Notes: generated from the sequence alone by a model not told the origin. Shown: positions 43,099-54,760, counted from the first letter of the stretch. The stretch: DNA of 64,000 nt from Macropodus opercularis (GCA_030770545.1 CM061100.1:11586501-11650500), one strand, 5' to 3'. A program made the numbers and translations.

Positions 43099-43769
43099 AT
43101 GATGTCGAGGGGTAAGCTGTGTGCAGTGGTAATTGCTGGGACTGCAATTGTAGTAACCATAACAACACTGTTGCTGTGGGAGGATGGTCTTTTCCTTTCC
43201 TGGAGCGTCTTTCCCTGACGAAAGACGCTCCAGGAAAGGTCATCTTGCATCGTCCGCGCCGAGAGATCAGAGACTGGGACGCATGGAGAACCGCACGGGA
43301 TTACCTCGAGGACAATCCAGATGGTAATCTATGGCTGGCATATACCAACTATACGGCCAAGACAATTACTGAAGGGTCTTGTGTGATCTGTGCCAAGGCA
43401 CGACCAAGACTGACTGTGGTTCCTTTTCCTTATGACACACATTCCTGTTATCAAGAAACTGGAGACAGGGAGCTGGTGACAGAAGATTCTTGTGTTATCC
43501 GACTAACCTCTGGAGTCACAGGGACTCCGCTAAAGGGTTACACCCCTACTAACCGGTTTAATAAAGACTATTGTGAATTATCCTGTACAATGAGAGCAGT
43601 ACTGGGACTAGCAGGAAGACGCATTTACTTTAAAGTGTACAACATATCTAGACACATTTGGACATTCGGTGAATCTGTAGATCCCATGTGGCCCACAGGG
43701 GATCCCGTACAGAAAGCAACCAAAACATCTGGGGATCCCCCAGCTGGTAGGGTTTGTGCAAACTGTACG
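43099..43769 (+). pseudogene. env: ERV-2 env, N-terminal part
   Basis: ATG at 43099 starts a leader with a hydrophobic segment (LCAVVIAGTAIVVTITTLLL), which ends at a stop (43216-43218) inside a perfect palindrome. A second frame continues from it with surface-subunit features: GSCVICAKARP (compare CYICTKAKP in ERV-1), several Cys and N-glycosylation sequons (NYTAKT, NISRH, NCTFE). The transmembrane subunit is missing; LINE sequence follows at about 43770. Confidence 0.75.
43194..43239. repeat. Perfect 20-bp palindrome in ERV-2 env leader
   Basis: Left arm 43194-43213 and right arm 43220-43239 are exact reverse complements around a 6-base loop. It sits between the hydrophobic leader and the surface part of env. 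Confidence 0.97.
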
Positions 43770-44468
43770 TTTGAGTGTTTTCACAGATCCGGAAAAAAGG
43801 GGCCAGAGTCGCCTCCACCTGCTGAGGTCCTTTGGGGTGTGCAGGGCTCTCCTACGGACTGTTTACGACACGGTAGTGGCATCGGCAGTCCTCTACGGCG
43901 TTGTGTGCTGGGCGGGCGGCAGCACGGACAGAGACAGAAAAAGACTGAACAAACTGGTAAAGAAAGCTGGCTCTGGCCTGGGCTGCCCACTGGAGTCCAT
44001 CGAGGTGGTGGCCAATAGAAGGACGTGGGCGAAACTGTCGTCCATCATGGCCAACCCCTCCCACGCCCTGCACCAAACCGTGGAGGACCAACGCAGCTTG
44101 CACAGCGCGAGACTGCTGCACCCGAAGTGCAGGACTGAGCTACCGGAGGTCTTTCATACCCACGGCAATAAGACTCCACAACACACCAACATGACTGTAA
44201 AGCATGCTTTCATAGTGTGATGTGTGCCGTGCGGTGCCCATGTTTGCATGTATGTTGTTTTTTTATATATTTTTTTTATTCGGCACTTTTGCACTTTATG
44301 TTTATGTTGAGATATGTACATTTTTTTTCTTTCTTTTTGTATATAATGTATAACATATTTTTACTCTTTATTTTTTTTCCAACTGTTTTTTTCTCTGCTG
44401 CTGCTGGGTCACCAGAATTTCCCCACTGCGGGATTAATAAAGTCTTATGTATCTATCTATCTATCTGA
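43770..44468 (+). mobile_element. CR1/Rex1-like LINE, 3' part
   Basis: The frame from about 43785 encodes the C-terminal end of the LINE reverse-transcriptase ORF (GQSRLHLLRSFGVCRALLRT, CWAGGSTDRDRKRLNKLVKK, WAKLSSIMANPSHALHQTV). A T-rich 3' UTR follows, ending AATTTCCCCACTGCGGGATT, AATAAAG and (ATCT)n. BEL-2 pol starts right after the tail. It is probably the other end of the LINE at 37308; the reverse-transcriptase body is missing. Confidence 0.8.
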
Positions 44469-46966
44469 AGAAGATGATGGCGGGGAGATGAATGAAACCT
44501 CTACACCAGTCACATCGAAATGCACAGAGGTCTGTGGCAATGCGAGTGGGCAGTACTCCTGCTCCAAAATCAGTCCAGTGATAGTGTATCCTGACGGACA
44601 AAAAGAAAAGGCTCAGAGAATGTATGCAGTGCTGGATGAGCAAAGTAACAGGTCACTGGCCAAATCGCAGTTTTTTCACATGTTCAATATTACAACAACA
44701 GCAGATTCATACACAATCAAAACCTGCTCAGGGACAACCAGAACTACAGGCAGAAGAGCTACAAACTTCGTGATTGAGTCGATAGATGGCAAGGTAAAAC
44801 TTCCACTTCCACACCTAATTGAGTGTGACATGATTCCAGACGACCAAAAAGAAATCCCATCTCCTGAAGTGGCCCGTCAGCACCCACACTTGCATCGTGT
44901 TGCAGACAGAATACCCCCTGTGGATTCAGACACTCCCATCCTGCTGCTTTTAGGTAGAGACATCCTTCAAGTGCACAAGGTAAGGGAGCAGATCAATGGA
45001 CCCCACAGTGCTCCTTATGCACAACGGCTGGATTTAGGGTGGGTCATTGTAGGTGATGCATGCTTGGGAACAACACACAAGCCATCTAATGTCAATGTCC
45101 TGAAAACACATGTCCTCAGTAGTAAAGTTTCTCAGTCCATGCTTAAACAAACTGCAAGTTAAGGAGATATTAAACAACACAGCAGCAGATCTTAGTTGTT
45201 CTCCAGCGTTGTGTACTCAAAACAGGAGTATTGGTGGAAGTACAGACTCTCTGGGATGTACAGTATTTGACAAGACAAAGGATGATGACAAGCCCGCACT
45301 GTCAGTGGATGATCAAACTTTTCTGGATATAATGGATAGGGCAGTGTTTCAAGACGAAGCAAACAGCTGGGTAGCGCCTTTACCATTTCGTTCCCCCAGA
45401 CAACGCCTTCCAAGCAACAGAGAACAGGCAATCAAGCGCCTCAATTCTCTCAGGAAAACGCTGGACAAGAAACCTGAAATGAAAAGGCAGTACGTAGAGT
45501 TCATGCAGAAGATGTTTGATAACGATCATGCAGAACCTGCACCTCCTCTGGAAGAACATAGAGAACACTGGTACTTGCCATCATTCGGTGTATACCACCC
45601 CCAGAAACCAGATCAACTGAGAGTGGTGTTTGATTCAAGTGCAGAGTATGATGGAGTTTCTCTAAACAAAGTCCTGTTGAGTGGTCCTGATTTGAACAAC
45701 ACACTGTTGGGAGTTCTACTGCGCTTTAGAAAAGAGCCTGTAGCTTTCACGGCTGATGTTCAACAGATGTTTTATTGTTTTGTAGTGAGAGAAGACCACG
45801 GAGACTATCTTAGATTCCTTTGGTATGAAGACAATAACCTTAGCAAGAAGGTTAAGGACTACAGAATGAAGGTTCACGTATTTGGAAATAGTCCTTCGCC
45901 AGCTGTGGCTATCTATTGTATGAGGCGTGCTGCTGTGGAAGGAGAAGGAGAACATGGTACTGACGCTAAGAAGTTCATCATGAGACATTTTTACGTTGAT
46001 GATGGACTGGCATCTGCCCCCACCCATGAAGAGGCTGTTGATATCTTGAACAGAGCTCAAAAGATGTTAGCAGAGTCCAACCTGAACTTGCATAAAATAG
46101 CATCCAACAGCCATAAGGTGATGGAAGCATTTTCAGGAGACGAACGGGCCAAGGATTTAAAAGATTTGGATCTTAGATCAGATGATCTCCCTATGCAACG
46201 CAGTTTAGGAGTTCTGTGGAATCTGGAAACTGATAGTTTCACATTTTAAGTGTCTCAAGAGGAAAGACCATACACCAAGAGAGGTGTTTTATCTACTGTA
46301 AACAGTATATATGACCCTTTTGGATTTGTGGCTCCTATAACTATGCAAGGAAAGGCTCTTCTCCGAGAACTTTCAACCGAGAGCACTGACTAGGATGAAC
46401 CACTTCCGTCTAAAAAGGAGGAGCAATGGAACTCATGGAAAAGGTCTTTGAAGGATTTACAACATCTCCAGATAGCAAGGTGTTATGTTCCATTGTTGCA
46501 GTCTGCAGCGCAGAGGAAAGAGCTTTGCATCTTTTCAGATGCATCCACAATAGCAATCGGCGCTGTTGCTTACCTGAAGGTCACTGACAGAGGAGGACAG
46601 CACCACATCGGATTCATTATGGCAAAATCGAAACTAGCCCCACGGCCTGCTCACACTGTTCCATGGCTAGAATTATGTGCCGCAGTTTTGGCTGTTGAAG
46701 TCTATGAGCTAGTCAGAGATGAGCTGGACATTGAGGTGGACACTGTCAACTTTTTCACAGACAGTAAAATAGTCCTGGGATACATACACAACACCACCAG
46801 GAGGTTTTACACATATGTTGCTAATCGAGTGACTCGAGTGAATCTACGCGTCCTGAACAGTGGAATTTCACGTCTACGGAGAATAACCCTGCAGATCATG
46901 CCACTAGGTTTATTAGTGCTTCTGAATTGCAGCATACCAGCTGGTTCCTTGGACCGTCTTTCTTAA
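44469..46966 (+). pseudogene. BEL-2 pol: protease, reverse transcriptase, RNase H
   Basis: 44488-45162: protease-like (VLDEQSNRSLAKSQF replaces a DTG-type motif; the LLLGRDIL block follows). 45110-46249, in another frame: reverse transcriptase with WYLPSFGVYHPQKPDQLRVV, FTADVQQMFYCF and YVDD (45992-46003). A TAA at 46247 and TAG near 46391 interrupt. Then RNase H: IFSDASTIAIGA, WLELCAAVL and FFTDSKIVLGYI. The blocks and order equal those of BEL-1. Confidence 0.88.
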
Positions 46967-48754
46967 CGCAGTGCAACCCAGAGGTACCGCAGTTCGACAT
47001 CTTCGATCTCATCGAGCCTGAAGCAGACGTAGAAATACAGCCCGACGTTACAAGCCTGATCTCTAATACCTCAGAAGGCCAGCTAAAGTCACATCGCTTT
47101 GAAAGGTTTTCTCACTGGACGACTCTGTGTCGCACTATAGCATCACTTATTCGTGTTGCTGCCTCATTCAAGGCTTCAAAGTCAGGGTGGAAGTGTTATA
47201 ATGACAGAAGCACTTAAAATGAGCTTTCCACGGCGAAAACTGTGATCATTCGTACTGAATGAAGTATTCAAGGAGGAGTACAGCTGTCTCAAAACGAATC
47301 TGCCACTACCAAAACAAAGTCCACTCAGGAAGCTCAACCCCATCGTTGATGAGGATGGATTACTCAGGGTTGGTGGTCGTCTGGCTCCTGCAAATTTAAC
47401 TAAAGAAGAAAAACATCCTCTTATAATACCCAGTGCTCATCACATTGCTACTCTTTTAGTCAGGTATTACCACGAGAAAGTAGCACATCAGGGGCGTCAC
47501 CTCACAGAGGGAGCAGTCAGAGCAGCAGGATTTTGGATTACTGGAAGCAAACGCCTGGTTACATCTGTTATCTACAAATGTGTCATCTGTCGTAGGCTAA
47601 GAGGAACCTTTCAGATCCAAAAGATGGCAGACTTGCCTGCGGACAAGCTTTCAACAATGCCGCCACCTCACAGAGGGAGCAGTCAGAGCAGCAGGATTTT
47701 GGATTACTGGAAGCAAACGCCTGGTTACATCTGTTATCTACAAATGTGTCATCTGTCGTAGGCTAAGAGGAACCTTTCAGATCCAAAAGATGGCAGACTT
47801 GCCTGCGGACAAGCTTTCAACAATGCCGCCATTTACAAACGTTGGTCGTGACATCTTTGGTCCATGGATGGTGATGACACGTCGCACTAGAGGAGGCAGT
47901 GCAGATAGCAAAAGGTGGCCAGTGCTTTTTACGTGTATGTCGACCAGAGCTGTACACATTGAACTGGTTGAGTCTATGTCCACATCCAGCTTCATAAATG
48001 CACTAAGACGATTTTTCTGTGTTCGTGGACCTGCAAAACTTCTGCGCTCGGATAGAGGCACTAATTTTATTGGTGCATGTAAAGAGTTAAAAATAGACCA
48101 CAACGACAGTATGCTACACGCTTACCTTCAAGAGAAAGGTTGCACATGGCACTTCAATCCTCCACATTCTTCACACATGGGTGGTTCCTGGGAACGGCTC
48201 ATTGGAGTTGCAAGGAGGATCTTAGATGCAATACTTCTTCAGTCTGCGCATCTTCGACTCACACATGAAGTACTGAGCACATTTATGGCAGAAGTAATGG
48301 CGATAATAAATGCCAGACCACTGGTATCAGTGTCCACTGATCCAGACATGCCAACTGTTCTTACACCACGCTGATTTTAACTCAAAAGACAAATGCACTA
48401 TCAGCACCTTCGGGCATCCTCGAGCCAACTGTTCACTATGCAAACTAATGGAAACAAGTTCAATGTCTCGCGGACACTTTCTGAAAGAGATGGAGAGGAG
48501 AGTATTTGACTACCCTGTAAAGCTGCAGGAAATGGACAGAAGACAGACCGAACATCAAAGAAGGAGATGTTGTTTTGCTTAAGGACAACCAGGCCCACAG
48601 GAATGACTGGCCTGTGGGACTTGTTATAAAGGCATTCCACAGCAGCGACAACAAGGTCCGTAAGGCGGAAATAAGGACAGTTAAAGACGGAGCGGTGAAA
48701 GTGTTTCTGAGGCCAATCTCAGAGATGGTCGTCCTTTTGTCAGAAGAAAAGTGA
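46967..48754 (+). pseudogene. BEL-2 integrase, degraded
   Basis: Linker to about 47280, zinc-binding region near 47460-47600 (HHIATLLVRYYHEKVAHQG, CVICRRLRG), a 166-bp tandem duplication, then the DDE core in frame 47790-48374: VGRDIFGPW, RSDRGTNFIGA, SHMGGSWERLIG. The C-terminal part continues across frameshifts (KEGDVVLLKDNQAHRNDWPVG) to a stop at 48752-48754. Confidence 0.85.
47498..47829. repeat. 166-bp tandem duplication in BEL-2 integrase
   Basis: 47498-47663 is repeated, apparently without change, as 47664-47829. Because 166 is not a multiple of three, it shifts the frame. Confidence 0.95.
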
Positions 48755-48771
48755 CGTGGACTGTAACGTTT

Positions 48772-49831
48772 GGATTTGTTGTCAGTTTGAAACTTGTCTC
48801 CAGTGTAACATTCGGCGTGGAATGGTGCCGCCTGCTGGACACCTTCCAATCCCTGAGGGGGCATTCATGCATTTGACAATGGACTTTGTGGACATGGTGC
48901 GTCCGGTACAGGGCAAGCGATATCTTCTGGTGGTCATTGATCGCTTCAGCCGGTGGGTCGAAGCGACACCTGCTAAACACAAGAGACGGTGGCAAAATTT
49001 TTGTGTCAAGAGGTGATTCCGCGCTTTGGGATCCCTCTGAAGATCAGCTCAGATAATGGGAAAGAGTTTGTTGAATAAACAGTGAAATGTGTCTTACAAA
49101 AACTGGGAGTGAAACAGAGGTTTGGCAGTGTGTACTGCCCGACGTCACAGTCCGATGTTGAGAGGTGCAATGGGATTTTGAAAAACAAACGGCTGAAAAT
49201 CTGCCGAAGCACAGGGTTAAACTGGATAGACGCTTTGCCGCTGGCGCTCATCAAGGCTTGTCGATCAAGTGCTCACAGAACGCTGAGACTAACACCGCAT
49301 GAAGCTTTGCTTGGTCGACCGATGCCAGCGCCAATGTACAGAGCGGTGAAGGGTCCATCTCTCATTTTGACAAATGACCTCAGTTCTTACATCAAACAAA
49401 TTACTACCATACATAGGAGTATTTCCTCCCGTGTTGTCTCCCTGCAGGAAAAAGAAGCTCGAGAAGATCCAGAGCCATTCGTGAAGCCAGGTGATTTGGT
49501 GTATGTTAAAGTGTTCAGGAGAAAGTGGGACCACCCTCGGCGAGAGGGTCCGTACGAGGTAGTTAAAGCTACCGCCAGAGCCGTACAGGTTGAAGGTTCA
49601 CCCACGTGGTATCATTTAAATCATTGTGTGAAAGCCCCAGAGGGGGAACCAGAGTTGGAAGTGACCAAGAAGGAGAAGAATGAGGTTTCAGGAGAATGCC
49701 CAGAGGGGGAGGAAAGGGCTGACCCTGATCCTCTCACTAATTCTGGTCCTCGCATTGATTGTGCTGGTAGTATTCCAGTTGACTATCCCCGAACCAGGGC
49801 CGTCCAGAGACGAAGGGCCCAGCAAGAGTAA
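48772..49831 (+). pseudogene. pol: ERV-3 integrase
   Basis: Frame 1 to 49016: CLQCNIRRGMVPPAGHLPIP, MHLTMDFVDMV and VVIDRFSRWVEATP. A shift near 48985 leads to FGIPLKISSDNGKEF (second Asp), a stop at 49077, then 49082-49831: KQRFGSVYCPTSQSDVERCN with the third acidic residue (E), and the C-terminal GPY/F-type domain WDHPRREGPYEVVKATARAV. All three catalytic acids remain visible, but stops and shifts inactivate it. Overlaps the env start in another frame, as in retroviruses. Confidence 0.85.
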
Positions 49832-50182
49832 GACCACAATCAAGAGAGGGAACAGAAGGTTCCCTTTTCTCCTGTAGATCTCCTCCCTCTCTTGATTGTG
49901 GTCCAGGAGTGGACATCTCATTCTGCTGGAATGAAAGGAGTGATAACTGAAATAGAGTATTATGAGGACGAAGAAATCAGTCTGGAAACGCTCCAGCAGA
50001 ACAGCTGGTACCAGTGGGTCCAGTTTGCAAGCCGGATGAATGACAAGACTGATTGTTACATCTGAACCAAGGCTAAGCCAGATAAGTTTTTCGTGTTGAA
50101 CACAGTGTTCAGTTGGCAGGAGTGTGATCGCATGCTGCAGACTGTTGAGCAGAATCCTAGACCCTGGTTGAATGTTTGCTAT
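49680..50182 (+). pseudogene. env: ERV-3 env, N-terminal part
   Basis: ATG at 49680, overlapping the integrase end, starts a leader with a strongly hydrophobic stretch (LTLILSLILVLALIVLVVFQ) followed by basic residues (TIKRGNRR); it stops at 49875 inside a palindrome. The surface part continues at about 49900 (MNDKTDCYI at about 50036, then a TGA near 50063) and breaks off at 50182 where the ERV-4 LTR begins. Confidence 0.75.
49832..49903. repeat. 20-bp palindrome in ERV-3 env leader
   Basis: Arms 49832-49851 and 49884-49903 are exact reverse complements around a 32-base loop; the left arm end and the loop contain a smaller GGGAAC/GTTCCC hairpin. The position, just after the hydrophobic env leader, is the same as in ERV-2. 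Confidence 0.95.
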
Positions 50183-50800
50183 TGTAGTGGAAAATGTGTA
50201 TACTGGGGATGGAATATATGCTCAGAATGTATAGGATGGAATCTGTACTCTATGTAGTACAGATTCCAGGAATAGGTTTTCATAAGTGCAGGCATGAAGT
50301 AAGATAGTCAGACTAGGAGTTACAGAGTTTGTGTGTCCAGGATGTGAACCTCTTATGTTGGCAATAACATCCCACATCTGGAAACGTTCTCGGCGAGTGG
50401 GGCTGCTCCGGGAACACGCTAGGTCGAAGTGACCTGTTGATAACTTTCCCGTAAACAGAGTCATTAGTCTAAAGTATCAAGATTTGTACCAAATTTGGGC
50501 AATAGTTTTCCAGCTGCTGACGCAAGTTTAGGGTTTAAAAACCAAACCTTTAAGATTCAGGAGGGGGGAGATGTGCTGTGCCGGCTGGGAGACACAGCTG
50601 GTGTCTCCCAGCCAGGCTCCGTCCTTCCCCGCGCGCCAGCGAGCTTTACCCCTGCAGGGAGGAATCAGGTGACTTCGTATATAACTGCCTTATGTATATC
50701 TTTACACCACTCATGTGAAATAAATCATTTGTATTATTTTGAATCTCAGTGCTGTGTTTAACTGAATCCTCTCGGTGAGGAATATCTGTAAACAACTACA
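50183..50800 (+). repeat. ERV-4 5' LTR
   Basis: TGTAGTGGAAAA...AACTACA, 618 bases. AATAAA at 50719-50724. It contains an inverted GGGAGACACAGCTGGTGTCTC hairpin-like phrase near 50585-50610 (quoted here as GAGACACAGCTGGTGTCTC). Confidence 0.9.
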
Positions 50801-50806
50801 GATTCT

Positions 50807-50824
50807 TGGCGTCACGAAGAAGGC
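50807..50824 (+). other. ERV-4 primer binding site candidate
   Basis: TGGCGTCACGAAG starts seven bases after the LTR and shares its first 12 bases with the ERV-1 site. Confidence 0.65.
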
Positions 50825-52489
50825 AAAAGGGAGCCAAGTTCTGTGGCTGGTTTCTGGACACAGACGACGTCACGTGTGGCCACAGGTAAAAAGCTGCGTT
50901 TTGCTTTTCTTTGACGTTCTCTGTGTCTGGGATCAGTTGGGGAATTTTGGTAAGATTGTTTAACAAAGTCACAACGTGACCTAAACAGTTAAATTCTAAT
51001 TTGGCTGCCTTAAGAAAAGAATTTGGTGTGAGGGAAACCCCACCGTGGTGGTGAAGGCTTTATATACGGAGTCACTTCTGCTTCTGCTGCTTAAATAACT
51101 GTTGCTGCATGTGTTGTGCTTTGTTTGTTTCATTGATGTGTCTATAAGGAGGAAAATGATACAACCTATTGACCACTAAAGGGTTTTTCAGACATTGAGA
51201 ATTCTAAATTATGGGCGTTTGAGTCTGGAATTAGTGAACGGAAATTATTATGTGAAGGTTGTGTAAGTCCAGATGACTGGTTGCGTGGGCTCTGCATGGT
51301 GAATTAGGCCCGGTTACTCAACGAAAATTGAAAACACTTCAAATGTATCTTTTTTGTTTTGTGAGTTGAGGTCAAAGAGCACAGAGGTTTGCAGAGGCAA
51401 CAGTGCAGTGGGCGCTCGCAGTGGGTTTCGACTCCAGAAGTGTTGTTGTTGTCGTGCTCACCTAATTAGGAACGAATATTTAATCTAGGAATAGATTAGA
51501 CTGTTTTTCGCTGCGAGTTGATAACTTGGGAAAGTTACATTAGCCTGGGCCAGATCAACCCAGGTGTAAATTTCGCCACGGCAGAGGTACCTGAGTTTAT
51601 AAGAAAAACCCGGTGAAAAGCGCTTTTCTGTGAGGAAGGAGTCTAGACTGAAATGTGTTGAATATATATGCATATGAATTAAGGAAGCTTCAAATATATA
51701 TATGTGTATGTGCTTGTGTATCTGTGCGCTGTGTTTATGTGTATCAGCTATGTGGTGATTTGTGTGTTTATTGCGGATAAAAGCTGTTGAATCTTTGTGA
51801 ATCTGCTTTGTTTGTTGTGCTGCATTACAGTCAGAGCTGGGGGCTGTAGGGTTAATGTTAAGCAGCGGCTCTGTCTCCACCCCTCTGTGTGGAGATAAAA
51901 ATAGATCTATGTGCCTTTCAGAATAAAAGCAGACTGGAGTTTTCACTGTGTTCTTCTCGTGGTCCGGTAGAGGCTGCGCTGCGGAGCTGTTTTTGCTGTG
52001 TTTGCTTTTATGAACTTTTTGGGTTGAGAAACCTAAGATTTGATTTGACCATAAAACATTGAGAGTGTTTTCCTCGCTGTGGTTGGTTGTTGGTGGATAA
52101 TTATTCACAGTGTTGGTAGAGGGACCGCGCTCTCCTGTTTTTAAAAGGAGGGATTTTGTATGAACGCGCGGTCCACGATTGGCTTTGAGTCTGTGGGTAA
52201 GACGGCGCATCTACTGGTGATCAGGGGCTATTACACATAAGCCCAGCCAGCCCCCTCCCTTTCTGTTCAAAGTGTGTGTGAAAGAGAAGAGAAGCCCTAG
52301 ATTCACATTGTGACGAAGCAGCTGTGGTATTTAGCTCCAAAGGGTTTTGAGGCTGCTTAGAGCTCAAATTACATACTCCACTGTTGTTTGAATCTGGACA
52401 ATAAGGTTTGAAGTTTTTAGTAACAGAAAACACTCAGTCATTAAGTTACGTCACAGACATAAAACATACAGTCACATCACGTAGAGTCA
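50825..52489 (+). other. ERV-4 long 5' leader
   Basis: About 1.7 kb similar in blocks to the ERV-1 leader, including the donor candidate CACAG/GTAAAA after 50885, the GGGCCAGATCAACCCAGGTG block at about 51548, and a GATAAAAATAGAT block near 51895. No conserved reading frame. Confidence 0.7.
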
Positions 52490-53623
52490 TGGAGTCTGAC
52501 ACTAAGAACACGTCTCATGTCGAGGTGAACAAGAATCCGCTGTTGACGGAAAAAATTTGTAGATATTAAAATAAATTAAACCAGTGAACGCAGAAGACTA
52601 CGTCACCCTGACCTTTGGGGGAGCGTTTGACCTGAAGCAGTGTGTTGAAATGGAAGTTTTAATAAAAATCACAAGATTAGACATGTGAAAAAGTTAGTGT
52701 AGTAGGGAAGCCCCCTTATGCTGCACAAATGCCTGTGAGAGAAAAGAACATTTTAGGTCAGAGGAGTTAGATGAACTATTAGAGTCACCCGAAGTTTATT
52801 TGAAGGCAGTGACCATTTCAGATAGAGATCCCTGCTGTACAAGTGGTCTGCATGTCAGAGGTAGATAAAGAGCATTAACGGGAGTGTGGTGACACGAATA
52901 AGCAGGTTGAGGATGTGAGAGAGACTGAAGCAGCTGGAGACGATGAGAGAACTGAGAGATCTCCCACAGACACTGGGAGGAAAGCAGTTTCTGCTGCTGT
53001 TGACCTCGGCAGCGAGGAGTTGAAGAAACTGGAGAAAGTGGATGGAGATATGAACCATAATCCCGCTGGGAAACCAGTGACGTCATCCAGAGTGAAGGAG
53101 GCACGTGAGGATATGCCTGGTTGCAGTGATCATCAGTGGTTTGTCACCATCTCAGACCAAGCTAAGAGAAGCTGGGAGACTGTGTAACGTGTCATGTGAT
53201 CATTTCACTGGTCATGTGGTGGATGTTGTAACAAAGTTGTTTGCTAATGCTGTTCATCAGAAGCAGACAGATAAGGAGCCAGCAACCGAACTGAAACACC
53301 AGCCGTCGAATGAGAAAAAGAAGAAAAGACAGACAGTGGTGAACTGCACTGCTGAACCAGCCCGAGCACTTCAGACATCAGCTACAACACCCGTCATGGC
53401 CGAGCCCCAGGTGATATACATCCAGCCAGGATGGTGGACAGGACCTCCAAGGATGAGAGGAGGGTTTCCTACCAGCCGGGGCAGAGGAGCCAGACGAGGA
53501 AGTGCAGGAGCTGGAAGATGTTTCAGCTGTGGAAGACTTGGACATGTAAGAAACCAGTGTCCTACATGGAGTAGTGGAAAACTCCACGTAAATGAACCAA
53601 GGAGACGAAGGCAGAATCCCTGA
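52490..53623 (+). pseudogene. gag: ERV-4 gag remnant
   Basis: MESDTKNTSHVEV at 52490, then deletions and stops; blocks like ERV-1 gag include GAFDLKQCVEMEVLIK (about 52620-52665), a segment with DLGSEELKKLEKVDGD (about 53003-53050) and, in the frame ending 53623, EPQVIYIQPGWWTGPP, a Gly/Arg-rich stretch and the zinc knuckle CFSCGRLGHVRNQC (about 53519-53560). The nucleocapsid part is best preserved. Confidence 0.82.
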
Positions 53624-54189
53624 GATGCTGGGATCTGAGGATATTGGCTGTCATCAACATCAGCCCGTGGCCAGCAGTCGTTGCTGGCAGGAGTCGTGCA
53701 CTTGATTAAAAAAAAAAGAAGGAGAAACATTGGCACGGACAAAAATAAAATAAAATAAAAAAGAAGAGAATCGCGGTGAAGCAACTGCATGTTGTCCGTG
53801 ACTGAGGAAAAGACATTTCTGAACTTTGCACTTTACTGACATAGCAGTGGACTTTACCAAAGCCAACAGCATCATGGTCTGCATGTTCGTCCCACTGCAC
53901 ACCCCATTATTTAAAGACAGAGTCTGAAGATCAGCATTAAAAAAAAAAGAAAAAAAAAGAAAAAAGTATTTTATCAAGAAATTTCACATATTAGCAGACC
54001 ACAAGTTGAGACAGTTAGGCCCCATGACTTGAAAAAAAAAAAAAAAAAAGAAAAGAGAGAACTAAAAAGCCACGATTAAAATGGGACCAAGAGTTAGTGT
54101 AGGGTATATGTATTTTCTTAAAACACCACTTAGTCTACTAATAGGTGTAGATAAGTATAGATGCATGTATGAGGGTACAGCTTAGAGTC

Positions 54190-54760
54190 CCCTTAGAATC
54201 CAAGCTGAGGCTCAAGATCCACATGCTCTGGTGTCGGATGTTCTACCTGATGCTCAGTGGTTCAGTGGTTGACCTGTGTTCTGGGTTTTCAGGCTGATAC
54301 TGAGTGAAGACAGTTGACATCTCTTTGTATTCACATATGCTGATGAATGTTCACCTAGTCTGGAAACGTGTCATGTGGGTTCCATCACTTTGTTGTTGAA
54401 AGACTGAAAGAGGCCATAAAGCATCTCTGAATAAGCTTCAGTACTGAAAAGACCAAGTGGAGTATCTGGGGAGGTTGATCACACAGGGAACACGCGCTGG
54501 GTCTCAGTCTCAATTCTGCCTTCTCCCTCTCAATTGGAAGCTGTGTCTAATGTTCCAAGCCAACCACAGTCCGGGAAATGCTAATTTTCCTAAGAATGAC
54601 AGGTTACAGAGTAGATTGGATAGATGGGTATTGAACAATTGTGTAACCCCTGAGAGAGACGATAAAAACTGAAGGAGCTGGAAAGTTATGGGGAAAACTT
54701 GTGTGGACCCCAGAGGGTCACGTGTCATTTGAAACCATTAAAGTGTTGTTACAGCAGGCT
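54190..54760 (+). pseudogene. pol: ERV-4 reverse transcriptase remnant
   Basis: Short blocks in changing frames match ERV-1 reverse transcriptase: QDPHALVSDVLPDAQWF (compare PDPHTLLSNVPPDAKWF), a piece around ETCHVGSI, KTERGHKASLNKLQY and VEYLGRLITQGTR. YVDD is gone. The sequence between gag and here (53624-54189) holds A-rich runs and nothing recognised. Confidence 0.65.

Larger units (their letters stand above)
38236..43769 (+). mobile_element. ERV-2: endogenous retrovirus inside the LINE, 3' end lost
   Basis: 5' LTR, primer site, gag fragment, protease remnant, reverse transcriptase, RNase H, integrase and env follow in retroviral order. Env stops without stop codon or 3' LTR at about 43769, where LINE sequence resumes. 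Pol motifs differ from the ERV-1/3/4 group, so it is a second lineage. Integrase ends with a GPY/F-like block (RWEGPYTVLL), seen in gammaretrovirus-like elements. Confidence 0.85.
35462..48757 (+). mobile_element. BEL-2: degraded BEL/Pao element split by a LINE and ERV-2
   Basis: Gag coding at 35753-37300 and pol coding at 44469-48754 belong to one BEL/Pao element; 37308-44468 is inserted material. A possible 5' LTR begins TGTAGTTAGCATGG at 35462 at the satellite border, but I cannot find a matching 3' LTR; sequence after 48757 is retroviral. Many stops and frameshifts show that it is older than BEL-1. Confidence 0.85.
48772..50182 (+). mobile_element. ERV-3: integrase-env remnant of the ERV-1/4 family
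   Basis: Starts inside integrase right after the BEL-2 stop codon and ends inside env where the ERV-4 LTR begins. Its sequence is a close relative of ERV-1 (26098-26800) and fills the deletions there. Confidence 0.85.
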
